The position numbers and the translations under genes were made by a program. 64,000 nucleotides of DNA from an uncultured Prevotella sp. (GTDB lineage: Bacteria > Bacteroidota > Bacteroidia > Bacteroidales > Bacteroidaceae), in contig CAJOCR010000015.1 of NCBI GenBank assembly GCA_905236755.1, forward strand, positions 38,341 to 102,340, in the 5' to 3' direction. Below, piece after piece: positions 6,643-13,743 of this stretch. Each line of letters opens with the position of its first letter. Positions within the stretch are counted from its first letter, which is position 1. A model generated the notes under the pieces. That model saw only the letters and a list, made by a program, of their open reading frames with translations. It did no database searches and was not told the origin of the DNA.

Positions 6643-8892
6643 ATGAGGAAATTATGGTCTTTAATAGTGGCCGTATTTTCAGCCACTCTATTATTTGCAC
6701 AGGTTGATGCTCGACAGAAGTTGTCGTTAGCAACACAAATGTTTTTGAAGGATCGTAGTTCAAAATCTATTGCACTGAGAACTACGGCTAGTCAAGGACG
6801 CGAGATTATTCCCGAACATAAAAGTAGTATGTATTCTGCTCCAGATACATTAAATGGTAAGCTTTATCTCTCTGCTTTTCTACATCTTAAGAATGTGGAG
6901 GATAAATCGTTGCTACTTGCAAAAGGAGTTATTATCCAATGTGAGTTTAATGATGGTCTTGTTACAGCTCTAATACCTGTTGATTCTGTTCTTGCTGTGG
7001 CTTCGCTTACTCATGTAAGTCGTATCAATGCAGCATCGCCTATGACTACTTTCACGAATAAGGCACAGATGGTGACATATACCCATGATGTACTTACTCA
7101 TTCTTCATTAGCTTCGAAGACAGGCGTTTCTTCTGCCTACGATGGAAAAGGTGTGCTACTTGGAATTATTGATATGGGTATCGATTTTCAGCATATTGCT
7201 TTTAAGGATATGTATGGGAATAGTCGTATAAAGAGAGCTTACGTATATGATGGTTCTTCGGCTGTCGAATATGAAACGATAACAGATACAGCACCGACAA
7301 CCGATTGTGCCACTGAGGATCACGGCACTCATACCTCTTCAACGGCAGGCGGTTCAAGCGTTATCATAGAAGGAAGGTCTGTATTTGTTACCGATAACCA
7401 TTCTATTGCCAGCTATGGTGGTATGGCACCTGCTGCCGACCTTTATCTCGCAGGAATAAAAGACCTAAAGAATACATATATAGCTAATGCTTTTCAAAAG
7501 ATGTGTGATTATGCTGATGCTCATAATCAGTCCATTGTTGTGAGCAACAGCTGGGGAAGTCAGGAGGGCTTCCATGATGGAACGGGCGATTTGGCTTGTG
7601 TCATCAATCAATATTTTGGGGATGAGCATCCAAATCATATATGTCTTTTTGCTGCAGCTAATGAAGCAGGTAAAGAGACACATCAATATCCTGGAGGTTA
7701 TTATCTGCAGGGCAAAACATCTTCAGCCCAACCTTTAGGAACAGTTCTTTTTTCAACAAACGGCAATGGCGGTTACCTCTATAATAACGTGATAGCCAAT
7801 ATTTGTACATCTGAAGCCTTTGATGGCGGAAGTCTGGTGTGCAAGGTTTATGTGCTTGATATTTTCACTGGCGAAGTTCTTGGAAAAGGACAGATGCAAC
7901 TGGGCAATGCTGTATATGCAAGAATCACTGGACTTTCTGAATTCTATAGTGGTTCACTCATGTTATATAAGAATACAGGAGATGGAGGCAAGGTTCAGCT
8001 TCTACTTGAAGCGTCAAACTTCAGGTCAAAGTCGGCAAAGGGAAACAAGAGCAACTATATCCTTGCTCTTCAGGTTTATCCTTATGAAGGTGAGTGTAAT
8101 ATGAATATCTGGGGAGGAAATGGTGCTATCTTTACCAATGTTCCTTTGTCTAATGGACTTGTTTGGACGAAGGGCTCAGATGATTCTTCTATTAGTGATG
8201 AAGCTACAATAGATAATGTTATAGCTGTTGGTGCTTATGTGTCAAGTAAGGTAGTTACCGATTACAAAGGTAATTCTCATATTTATGATTATGCCAAGAA
8301 TGATATAGCACCTTTCTCTGGCTATCAGATAGAGGGGTGTGGAGCATCGGGCAAGATGTTGCCATGGATATGTGCCCCAGGTGCAACTATTACTGCTGCA
8401 GTAAATTCCTATCATGTTAACAACGGATATATTGATGATTATAATGAAGCCTATTCTCTTTATCGTGTTAATAACGATGTCAGGAATCCTTATGGTAATA
8501 TGAATGGCACATCTATGTCAACTCCTATTGTTGCAGGAATAGTAGCTCTATGGTTGCAGGCTTCAATGGACGATAATGCTGTTATAAAGAACCTAACTGT
8601 GTCTAAGGTAAAGGAGATAATGGCGAGTACAGCCATTAAGGATGATTATGTAACAACAGGAATCAATGCCAGTCACTTTGGCAATGGTAAGATAAATGCT
8701 CTTGCAGGCATTAATGTCATTTTGGGTAACAACACCCTATCTCTTACTGATGATATTCCTCATATAACTAATGGTAACAACAGTAGTTTTACCACAAAAG
8801 TATATAATCTTCAGGGTCAGCAAGTTAGCAATATTAATACCCGTGGAATATATATTGTTAATGGAAAAAAAGAGTTAGGAGTTAGGAAATAG
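6643..8892 (+). CDS. Secreted S8-family (subtilisin-like) serine protease
   Basis: A 749-residue precursor with an N-terminal signal peptide ending near LFAQVDA. The catalytic triad is Asp177 (IIDMGID), His227 (DHGTHTS) and Ser624 (NGTSMSTP). The H-to-S gap of almost 400 residues is far longer than in subtilisin and holds an inserted beta-rich region. The C-terminus has the VYNLQGQQV...GIYIVNGKK pattern, resembling the sorting domains of Bacteroidetes surface or secreted proteins, so export and surface display are inferred. The last residues (ELGVRK) are encoded by a tandem AGTTAGG repeat (8873-8886) that looks like intergenic simple sequence joined to the gene. Substrate unknown; protein or peptide degradation is likely. 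Confidence 0.9.
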   Translation: MRKLWSLIVAVFSATLLFAQVDARQKLSLATQMFLKDRSSKSIALRTTASQGREIIPEHKSSMYSAPDTLNGKLYLSAFLHLKNVEDKSLLLAKGVIIQCEFNDGLVTALIPVDSVLAVASLTHVSRINAASPMTTFTNKAQMVTYTHDVLTHSSLASKTGVSSAYDGKGVLLGIIDMGIDFQHIAFKDMYGNSRIKRAYVYDGSSAVEYETITDTAPTTDCATEDHGTHTSSTAGGSSVIIEGRSVFVTDNHSIASYGGMAPAADLYLAGIKDLKNTYIANAFQKMCDYADAHNQSIVVSNSWGSQEGFHDGTGDLACVINQYFGDEHPNHICLFAAANEAGKETHQYPGGYYLQGKTSSAQPLGTVLFSTNGNGGYLYNNVIANICTSEAFDGGSLVCKVYVLDIFTGEVLGKGQMQLGNAVYARITGLSEFYSGSLMLYKNTGDGGKVQLLLEASNFRSKSAKGNKSNYILALQVYPYEGECNMNIWGGNGAIFTNVPLSNGLVWTKGSDDSSISDEATIDNVIAVGAYVSSKVVTDYKGNSHIYDYAKNDIAPFSGYQIEGCGASGKMLPWICAPGATITAAVNSYHVNNGYIDDYNEAYSLYRVNNDVRNPYGNMNGTSMSTPIVAGIVALWLQASMDDNAVIKNLTVSKVKEIMASTAIKDDYVTTGINASHFGNGKINALAGINVILGNNTLSLTDDIPHITNGNNSSFTTKVYNLQGQQVSNINTRGIYIVNGKKELGVRK

Positions 8893-8939
8893 TATTTAGA
8901 AGCACACAGCGCAAAAGTATTTTTTCCATCTTTCAATTT

Positions 8940-8963
8940 AAAAGCTTCGTTTGCGAAGCTTTT
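8940..8963. terminator. Bidirectional terminator between convergent genes
   Basis: AAAAGCTTCG-TTTG-CGAAGCTTTT is a perfect 10-bp stem with a 4-base loop. It lies between the stop codons of the protease (+) and the 175-residue protein (-), with A- and T-rich ends suited to both directions. Confidence 0.75.
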
Positions 8964-8966
8964 AGG

Positions 8967-9494
8967 CTATATCTTTGTCATTTTATATCCAAGATGATAA
9001 AGTTCTATCGCCATTCCCATTAAATACATTTGGTGAATACTGGCAACAAAGAGAAGGAATGCATCTTTTGTTCCTGGTTCAACAGTCTCATGACGAAGAA
9101 TATTGTAAACTCTTTCGGCACAATCGCCAACAAGATTTTGAAGTTGCTTGCGTTCTTCCTCGTTGAGCAACAGAACTTCTTCACGAATGAAATCGTCCAT
9201 GTTATCAAATCCTCGTTTGTCACGAAGATAGGCGTAGAGGTTTTCTACCTTCGAATATACTTCCCATTCTGTATCCCAATATTTAGCAAGTGCCATGCCT
9301 ACATAAAATATCCAGCCGAGGGCAACAGTAGGATAGGAGTTAAACTCGCGTGCCCCGTCAGGAAGATAGGCATTTCCTATTTTCTCCCATAGTTCCTCTA
9401 TATCAGGACATTCAGGCATACGTTCATCAATCTTGCCTTTAGCAAGGAAATATTCGTGAAGATCTTTATTTAGTCTTGTTTCAAAGTTTTCCAT
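8967..9494 (-). CDS. Uncharacterised helical protein, probably in operon with FKBP isomerase
   Basis: A 175-residue protein I cannot place in a named family. It lacks a signal peptide, is rich in Glu, Leu and Tyr, and appears mostly alpha-helical, with aromatic-rich helices (GWIFYVGMALAKYW and FVASIHQMYLMGMAIELYHLGY) that are only moderately hydrophobic. Its ATG overlaps the stop of the upstream FKBP gene by one base (TAATG), implying translational coupling and possibly a role with the isomerase. No catalytic motif was seen. Confidence 0.75.
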   Translation of the reverse strand: MENFETRLNKDLHEYFLAKGKIDERMPECPDIEELWEKIGNAYLPDGAREFNSYPTVALGWIFYVGMALAKYWDTEWEVYSKVENLYAYLRDKRGFDNMDDFIREEVLLLNEEERKQLQNLVGDCAERVYNILRHETVEPGTKDAFLLFVASIHQMYLMGMAIELYHLGYKMTKI

Positions 9495-9892
9495 TATGCA
9501 ATACCTAAGAGTTCAATATCAAAAATAAGAGTGGAACCACCTGGGATTCCTGGTTGTGAGAATTTTCCATATCCAAGTTCTGCAGGGATATATATTTCCC
9601 AACGGTCGCCTACGTGCATTTGCTGTATGGCAATAATCCAACCTTCTATGAGGTCGCTAAGGCGCATAGCTAAAGGTGTGCCTCCGCGGCTTGAATCGAA
9701 TTTCTTGCCATTAATAGTCCAACCTGTGTAGTGAGCCGTGATGATGCTACGACGTTGTGGCTGAGGGCTATTAGCGTCGGCCTTCTTTATTACCTTATAA
9801 TATATACCTCGTGGTAGAGCCATCACACCTTCTTCTTGTGCTTTATCCTTGAGCCATTGAAGATTTTTTTCTATATATTCTTTCTTTGCCAT
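9494..9892 (-). CDS. FKBP-type peptidyl-prolyl cis-trans isomerase
   Basis: A 132-residue protein with one FKBP domain occupying roughly residues 45-132. HYTGWTINGKKFDSS, MRLSDLIEGWIIAIQQMHVGDRWEIYIPAELGYG and PGGSTLIFDIELL are the canonical FKBP blocks. The N-terminal 40 residues form a short charged helical lead typical of Mip/FkpA-like proteins, but no signal peptide or lipobox is present, so it should act in the cytosol. It catalyses proline isomerisation during folding. The first gene of a two-gene unit, its stop overlaps the next start. A minus-strand -7 element (TACATTTG, 9915-9922) lies upstream. Confidence 0.93.
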   Translation of the reverse strand: MAKKEYIEKNLQWLKDKAQEEGVMALPRGIYYKVIKKADANSPQPQRRSIITAHYTGWTINGKKFDSSRGGTPLAMRLSDLIEGWIIAIQQMHVGDRWEIYIPAELGYGKFSQPGIPGGSTLIFDIELLGIA

Positions 9893-10032
9893 AGTGTTAG
9901 TATGATTTTGAGTGCAAATGTACTTAAAAAAGTCGAAACATTTTCATGTTATGCCATAGGAATGTGTTGTCATTCAAAAGAAAATTGTAATTTTGCAGCA
10001 TTAAAGATTGTTTTTAACGAACAACACATAGA

Positions 10033-10668
10033 ATGAGGATATTACATCTTTCGGATACACACGGGCATCATCGTGAACTGACGGCTTTGCCACAGGCAGA
10101 TGTTGTTGTTCATTCGGGTGATATCACTTTTCATGGTAGTTATGAAGAGGTGATAGATTTCGTTCGTTGGTATTCGGAATTGCCTTTCGGTAGAAAGCTG
10201 TTTATAGCAGGAAACCACGATTTTGTGTTAGGAGGAAAGCAAGGCGATGGTATGGATATGCGAGATGAGATAAATGATTTATTACCTGAAGATACGCATT
10301 ATCTTTGTTATTCAGGTGTTGAAATTAGCGGTTATCAATTCTATGGCATTCCTATGTTTCGTTCTTCAGTTGGAGATACAAGTTATGAGCGTTTTTATTC
10401 TTCTATACCGCAGAATACTGATGTGTTGGTAACTCATCAACCACCATTGGGTGTTCTTGATGGAGGAGAGTATAAGGGGCAACCATATAATTATGGTAAT
10501 GCCATTTTGCTGGAAAAAGTAAAGTCTGTTTCGCCAAAGCTTCATCTTTTTGGCCACGATCATAATGTTTTTGGAAACATGGTTGTTGATGGTATTCGTT
10601 TTTCGAATGGAGCCTTAGCGGGACATGCTTGTGAGTTGATTAGAGAACCAGAAATAATAGAAATATAA
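10033..10668 (+). CDS. Calcineurin-like metallophosphoesterase
   Basis: A 211-residue cytosolic phosphoesterase with all metal-binding motifs: Asp8 and His10 (LSDTHGH), Asp30 (HSGD), Asn61-His62 (GNHD), THQPP, and GHDHN near the C-terminus. Metal ions bound by these residues hydrolyse phosphoesters. The compact size and lack of extra domains match YfcE-like or Rv0805-like small phosphodiesterases, and the substrate is unknown. TAATTTTG (9988-9995) is a probable -7 element. The next gene begins four bases after its stop, so the two are co-transcribed. Confidence 0.92.
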   Translation: MRILHLSDTHGHHRELTALPQADVVVHSGDITFHGSYEEVIDFVRWYSELPFGRKLFIAGNHDFVLGGKQGDGMDMRDEINDLLPEDTHYLCYSGVEISGYQFYGIPMFRSSVGDTSYERFYSSIPQNTDVLVTHQPPLGVLDGGEYKGQPYNYGNAILLEKVKSVSPKLHLFGHDHNVFGNMVVDGIRFSNGALAGHACELIREPEIIEI

Positions 10669-10672
10669 AGAT

Positions 10673-11248
10673 ATGATAATAACAATAGCACGTCAATGTG
10701 GTTGTGGAGCTATCCATGTAGGAGATATTCTTGCACAACACTATGGTATTCCTCTTTATACTCGTCAGGCTCTTTTGAAGATGGCAGAAGAAAAGGGGAT
10801 TATTCAACAGTTGGATGATTTTTTTGATGAACGTCCAGTTGATGAACTTCGATTTGCCATTTCTGCTGATTATGCTCATGAGGATAATTATCTGCAGGCG
10901 AAACCTATAAAAATGGTACAAGATATGATTGGTTCAAAGAGTTGTATCATCATAGGTCGTTGCGGAAACTATATTTTCCGTAATAGAAAAGATTTGGTTT
11001 CAGTTTTTCTTAAGGGCGATATGACTTCACGAGTGAAAACCATGATGGAGGAAGGCTTGAAAGAGCAAGAAGCAAAAGATTTTGTAGAGCATACTGATGA
11101 CTGTAGAGTGCGCTACCATAAATACTATACAGGGCTTACATGGGGTAATGCTGCTGATTATGATTTGTGTATTGATTCATGTAAACTTTCGCCAGAGCAA
11201 ACCTCAGAAATAATAGAAAAATATGTTGCGGCTATTGGAGTAAAATAG
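10673..11248 (+). CDS. Cytidylate kinase-like protein
   Basis: A 191-residue protein resembling the cytidylate kinase-like family common in gut anaerobes. The N-terminus MIITIARQCGCGAIHVGDILA occupies the P-loop position but is irregular compared with the usual SREFGSGG form. IIIGRCGNYIFRNR and VRYHKYYTGLTWG match conserved blocks of the family, including the Tyr-rich segment. It probably binds ATP and phosphorylates a nucleotide or small molecule, but the substrate is unknown and it is not the housekeeping Cmk. It is co-transcribed with the phosphoesterase upstream. Confidence 0.8.
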   Translation: MIITIARQCGCGAIHVGDILAQHYGIPLYTRQALLKMAEEKGIIQQLDDFFDERPVDELRFAISADYAHEDNYLQAKPIKMVQDMIGSKSCIIIGRCGNYIFRNRKDLVSVFLKGDMTSRVKTMMEEGLKEQEAKDFVEHTDDCRVRYHKYYTGLTWGNAADYDLCIDSCKLSPEQTSEIIEKYVAAIGVK

Positions 11249-11279
11249 AATACAACTCCAGCTTTATCAATGTCTTTTT

Positions 11280-11315
11280 CAACTCCACCCAGCCTCCCCT
11301 TCATAAGGGGAGGAG
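11280..11315. repeat. 36-bp element with GC-rich hairpin, copy 1
   Basis: The element starts CAACTCCACCC and ends ATAAGGGGAGGAG. Inside it CCTCCCCTT-CAT-AAGGGGAGG is a perfect 9-bp hairpin (11293-11313). It sits between the kinase-like gene and lrgA, so a transcript crossing it could be attenuated. A second copy with altered middle lies at 12707-12742. Confidence 0.75.
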
Positions 11316-11330
11316 AAAAAAGGATAACAA

Positions 11331-11690
11331 ATGAAATACGTAATACAGTTTTTGATAATCATTCTTTTCTCGTTTATAGGCGAGATACTTCATTATATCT
11401 TGCCGTTACCTGTTCCTGCAAGTATATACGGTATAATACTGCTTTTTATTGCATTGGAAACGAAGATAGTTAAGGTTAAGGATATTCGTGAAGTGAGCAT
11501 GTTTCTTATTGCGGTAATGCCTGTGATGTTTATTCCTGCTGCAGTGGGACTTATTGATACATGGGATAGTATAGCAGAATTTGCAGTTCAATATCTGGTA
11601 GTTATTTTGGTTAGTACCATAATTGTGATGGCATCTGCAGGAATAGTAACGCAGTATGTTATACGTAAAGGAAAGGAGAAAAGAATATGA
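11331..11690 (+). CDS. lrgA: LrgA/CidA-family membrane protein
   Basis: A 119-residue integral membrane protein with four predicted helices. The LPLPVPASIYGIILLFIAL segment is the conserved LrgA/CidA core (PxPxxxxG). CidA/LrgA proteins are holin-like and, with LrgB, were first described as modulators of murein hydrolase activity; later work on LrgAB-type systems links them to pyruvate or glycolate transport. The gene overlaps lrgB by four bases (ATGA), so the two proteins are made together. The choice between LrgA and CidA type is not firm. Confidence 0.88.
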   Translation: MKYVIQFLIIILFSFIGEILHYILPLPVPASIYGIILLFIALETKIVKVKDIREVSMFLIAVMPVMFIPAAVGLIDTWDSIAEFAVQYLVVILVSTIIVMASAGIVTQYVIRKGKEKRI

Positions 11691-12379
11691 AAGAGATGTT
11701 AGAAGAGTCGGTTTTCTTAGGTGTGCTCCTTAGTTTGGGTGCATATTTTATAGGTATGTATCTTAAACGCAAGACGGGATGGGCTATCTGTAACCCTTTT
11801 GTTGTAGCTGTGGTATTGATAGTTGTATTCCTTCTCCTGACAGGCATACCTTATACAACATATAATCAAGGTTCGCATATTATAAGCTATTTGCTTACTC
11901 CTGCAACAATTTGTTTGGCAGTACCATTATATCAGCAGGTAGAACTACTGAAAAAGAACTACAAAGCAGTAGCAGCTGGTATTGTTGCAGGAGTGATAAC
12001 ATCTGCTTGCACTATTCTTGTGATGGCTATGCTTTTCCATTTTGATCATTCTGCTTATGTTACTTTTTTGCCTAAGTCAATTACTATGGCTATAGGTATG
12101 GGAATAACACAAGAGTTAGGAGGAAATGTATCGGTAACAGTAACAGCTATTGCTCTTACTGGGATTGCAGGAAGTCTTATTGCTGATAAGCTTCTGCATG
12201 TATTTCATATAGAAGAACCTATAGCCAAGGGTATTGCTATAGGTAGTGCTTCGCACGCTATGGGTACGGCACGAGCTATGGAGATGGGACAAGTTGAAGG
12301 AGCAATGAGTGGCTTGTCAATAGTTGTAAGTGGCATCATAACAGTAATTTCTGCCACATTATTTTCGTGGTTGTATTAG
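11687..12379 (+). CDS. lrgB: LrgB-family membrane protein
   Basis: A 230-residue membrane protein with about six helices. The conserved C-terminal segment with PKSITMAIGMGITQELGG and HAMGTARAMEMG is diagnostic of the LrgB/YohK/PlgG family. With LrgA it forms an inner-membrane unit implicated in export of organic acids or control of autolysis. The four-base overlap with lrgA shows translational coupling. It is followed by the tRNA-Lys promoter at 12417, with no strong terminator between. Confidence 0.9.
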   Translation: MKEMLEESVFLGVLLSLGAYFIGMYLKRKTGWAICNPFVVAVVLIVVFLLLTGIPYTTYNQGSHIISYLLTPATICLAVPLYQQVELLKKNYKAVAAGIVAGVITSACTILVMAMLFHFDHSAYVTFLPKSITMAIGMGITQELGGNVSVTVTAIALTGIAGSLIADKLLHVFHIEEPIAKGIAIGSASHAMGTARAMEMGQVEGAMSGLSIVVSGIITVISATLFSWLY

Positions 12380-12416
12380 TGTCTTAGAAAAAAAATAAAA
12401 AAAAGTGGTAGATTTA

Positions 12417-12448
12417 TTTGGTCAGTTCCCAAAATAGTTATACCTTTG
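12417..12448 (+). promoter_or_regulatory. Consensus promoter of the tRNA-Lys pair
   Basis: TTTG (12417-12420), 20 bases, TACCTTTG (12441-12448). The full consensus match is 20 bases upstream of the first tRNA base. Confidence 0.8.
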
Positions 12449-12468
12449 CAACCGCAAATAAGAAATGA

Positions 12469-12541
12469 GCACCCTTAGCTCAGTTGGTAGAGCAACTGAC
12501 TCTTAATCAGTGGGTCTAGGGTTCGAATCCCTAAGGGTGTA
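12469..12541 (+). tRNA. tRNA-Lys (anticodon CTT), copy 1
   Basis: A 73-base cloverleaf. The acceptor stem GCACCCT/AGGGTGT carries a G-T wobble at the first pair. The D arm (AGCTCAGTTGGTAGAGC), anticodon arm ACTGA-CTCTTAA-TCAGT with anticodon CTT, and T arm with GGTTCGAATCC are all canonical. CCA is not encoded. It reads AAG codons. Confidence 0.96.
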
Positions 12542-12577
12542 CAATTTCGATTAAGATTTGTATCATCTCTTATTTAT

Positions 12578-12650
12578 GCACCCTTAGCTCAGTTGGTAGA
12601 GCAACTGACTCTTAATCAGTGGGTCTAGGGTTCGAATCCCTAAGGGTGTA
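12578..12650 (+). tRNA. tRNA-Lys (anticodon CTT), copy 2
   Basis: Identical over all 73 bases to the copy 36 bases upstream. No separate promoter is visible, so both come from the promoter at 12417 and end at the terminator at 12655. The identity suggests a recent tandem duplication or gene conversion. Confidence 0.96.
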
Positions 12651-12654
12651 CATT

Positions 12655-12691
12655 AAAAGAGCCAAACAGATTTATTTTGTTTGGCTCTTTT
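12655..12691 (+). terminator. Intrinsic terminator of the tRNA operon
   Basis: AGAGCCAAACA (12658-12668) pairs perfectly with TGTTTGGCTCT (12678-12688) around a 9-base loop, with A-run and T-run flanks. It begins five bases after the second tRNA. Confidence 0.88.
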
Positions 12692-12706
12692 TGTATTTTG
12701 TCTTTC

Positions 12707-12742
12707 CAACTCCACCCGATCACTTTTTTATAAGGGGAGGAG
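12707..12742. repeat. 36-bp element, copy 2
   Basis: It shares the outer CAACTCCACCC and ATAAGGGGAGGAG blocks with the element at 11280-11315 but has GATCACTTTTTT instead of a complementary C-rich middle, so the hairpin is lost. It lies just outside the stop of the following minus-strand gene. Confidence 0.7.
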
Positions 12743-12744
12743 GG

Positions 12745-13191
12745 CTATTTCTTAACGAATTTGATAAGATTGTTGTCTTGCTGAAGCAGGTATATGCCTG
12801 TGTTTAGGCTACTAAGGTTTAACTCAAGGGTTTGCCCCGTTGACTGTTGGCTTGAAATCTTGTTTCCTTGAAAATCAAAGAGGTTTACTACATCACCAGA
12901 AACAAGACCAGAAATAGTTATTTTATCATCGTGTAGTCCCGATACTGACATTATGTTTGCCTTGTCGAGACAATTCTTGCATGCAATATCAGAAATAGTC
13001 TGTGCGAGTAGTGAACGAGTGTAGGTGTTGTCGCTCCATTTAAGCACTACATTAGCATCGTCATCATACGAAATCTCAACTACTCTTTTGTGAGCCGCTG
13101 TTCCGTTGATAGTTATGCTTTGGTTTTTAACTCCTGCCAATGTAGTTAGGCAGAAGAGAAAAAGTAAAGCTGATGTGATGCAATGTTTCAT
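12745..13191 (-). CDS. Small secreted protein with C-terminal sorting-like domain
   Basis: A 148-residue precursor with a signal peptide (hydrophobic residues 5-19, probable cut after TTLA or nearby). After a beta-rich middle the last 55 residues (VVNLFDFQGNKISS to NTGIYLLQQDNNLIKFVKK) have the pattern of Bacteroidetes secretion/sorting domains: a YD.xGxx block, GIYxL and a basic C-terminal end. Such tails direct export through type IX secretion or display. No enzymatic motif is present. The minus-strand -7 element TATATTTG is at 13217-13224. The gene next door, divergently transcribed, encodes a similar small protein. Confidence 0.7.
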   Translation of the reverse strand: MKHCITSALLFLFCLTTLAGVKNQSITINGTAAHKRVVEISYDDDANVVLKWSDNTYTRSLLAQTISDIACKNCLDKANIMSVSGLHDDKITISGLVSGDVVNLFDFQGNKISSQQSTGQTLELNLSSLNTGIYLLQQDNNLIKFVKK

Positions 13192-13401
13192 GTTTACAGG
13201 TTAAAGTTATATTTTGCAAATATAGTATTTTTGTTTATTGGGTATTTATCTATGAAAGAATAATTTCTTATACTTTTTTATTATTAACATTGTATATGTT
13301 ATATGTTAAAAAATATAAAGGATGTAATAAAACAGATGGTTTGAGGTTATTGTGTTCATGCGTTTTTGTTATATTTGCAAAGGTTAATAGAATATTTGGA
13401 T

Positions 13402-13713
13402 ATGACAAAACGTTTACTTACTATACTTTTTATAGTTCCAATGCTCTTTGGAACAATGGTGACAAAGGCTGCTGAAACAGAAGCTGAGATAGGTATTTCT
13501 CAGCCTCAGACAGAGGTTGAAATCATTGTTGAGCAGGGCGCGATTCGTGTTGTTGGCGCTGTGGGCGAAGTGATGCACGTGTATAATGTTACTGGTGTTG
13601 AGGTGATGAATATACGTGTTGAGAGTCAGGATAAGCGTTTTCATGTGAATCTGCCAAAGGGATTCTATATTATAAAGGTTGGTAAGGTCGTTCGAAAGGT
13701 TTATCTAAGATAA
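13402..13713 (+). CDS. Small secreted protein, mostly a sorting-like domain
   Basis: A 103-residue precursor. The ATG at 13402 is chosen because it begins a clean signal peptide (MTKRLLTILFIVPMLFG); an in-frame upstream start would place charged residues ahead of it and overlap the -7 element TATATTTG (13370-13377). After the signal peptide almost all that remains is a beta-sandwich-like tail (MHVYNVTGVEVMN...GFYIIKVGKVVRKVYLR) similar to secretion-sorting domains but with no cargo. It could be a decayed surface protein or a stand-alone adaptor. The next gene starts 31 bases on, and the two may be co-transcribed. Confidence 0.65.
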   Translation: MTKRLLTILFIVPMLFGTMVTKAAETEAEIGISQPQTEVEIIVEQGAIRVVGAVGEVMHVYNVTGVEVMNIRVESQDKRFHVNLPKGFYIIKVGKVVRKVYLR

Positions 13714-13743
13714 CCATCTATTACCAAGAAATAGCGTTTTGTC

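Noticed and set aside
11270..11473. 67-codon ORF overlapping the start of lrgA
   Set aside because: Out of frame with lrgA and largely made from the 36-bp hairpin element.
12469..12650. tRNA-Lys duplication as an integration (att) scar
   Set aside because: Both copies are full length and share one promoter and terminator, and no integrase is nearby; simple tandem duplication is enough.
11280..12742. 36-bp pair as terminal repeats of a mobile element carrying lrgAB and tRNA genes
   Set aside because: The copies are in direct orientation with different centres, no transposase or integrase lies between them, and no target duplication was seen.
12619..12807. ORF starting inside the second tRNA-Lys
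   Set aside because: It overlaps the tRNA, its terminator and the 36-bp repeat.
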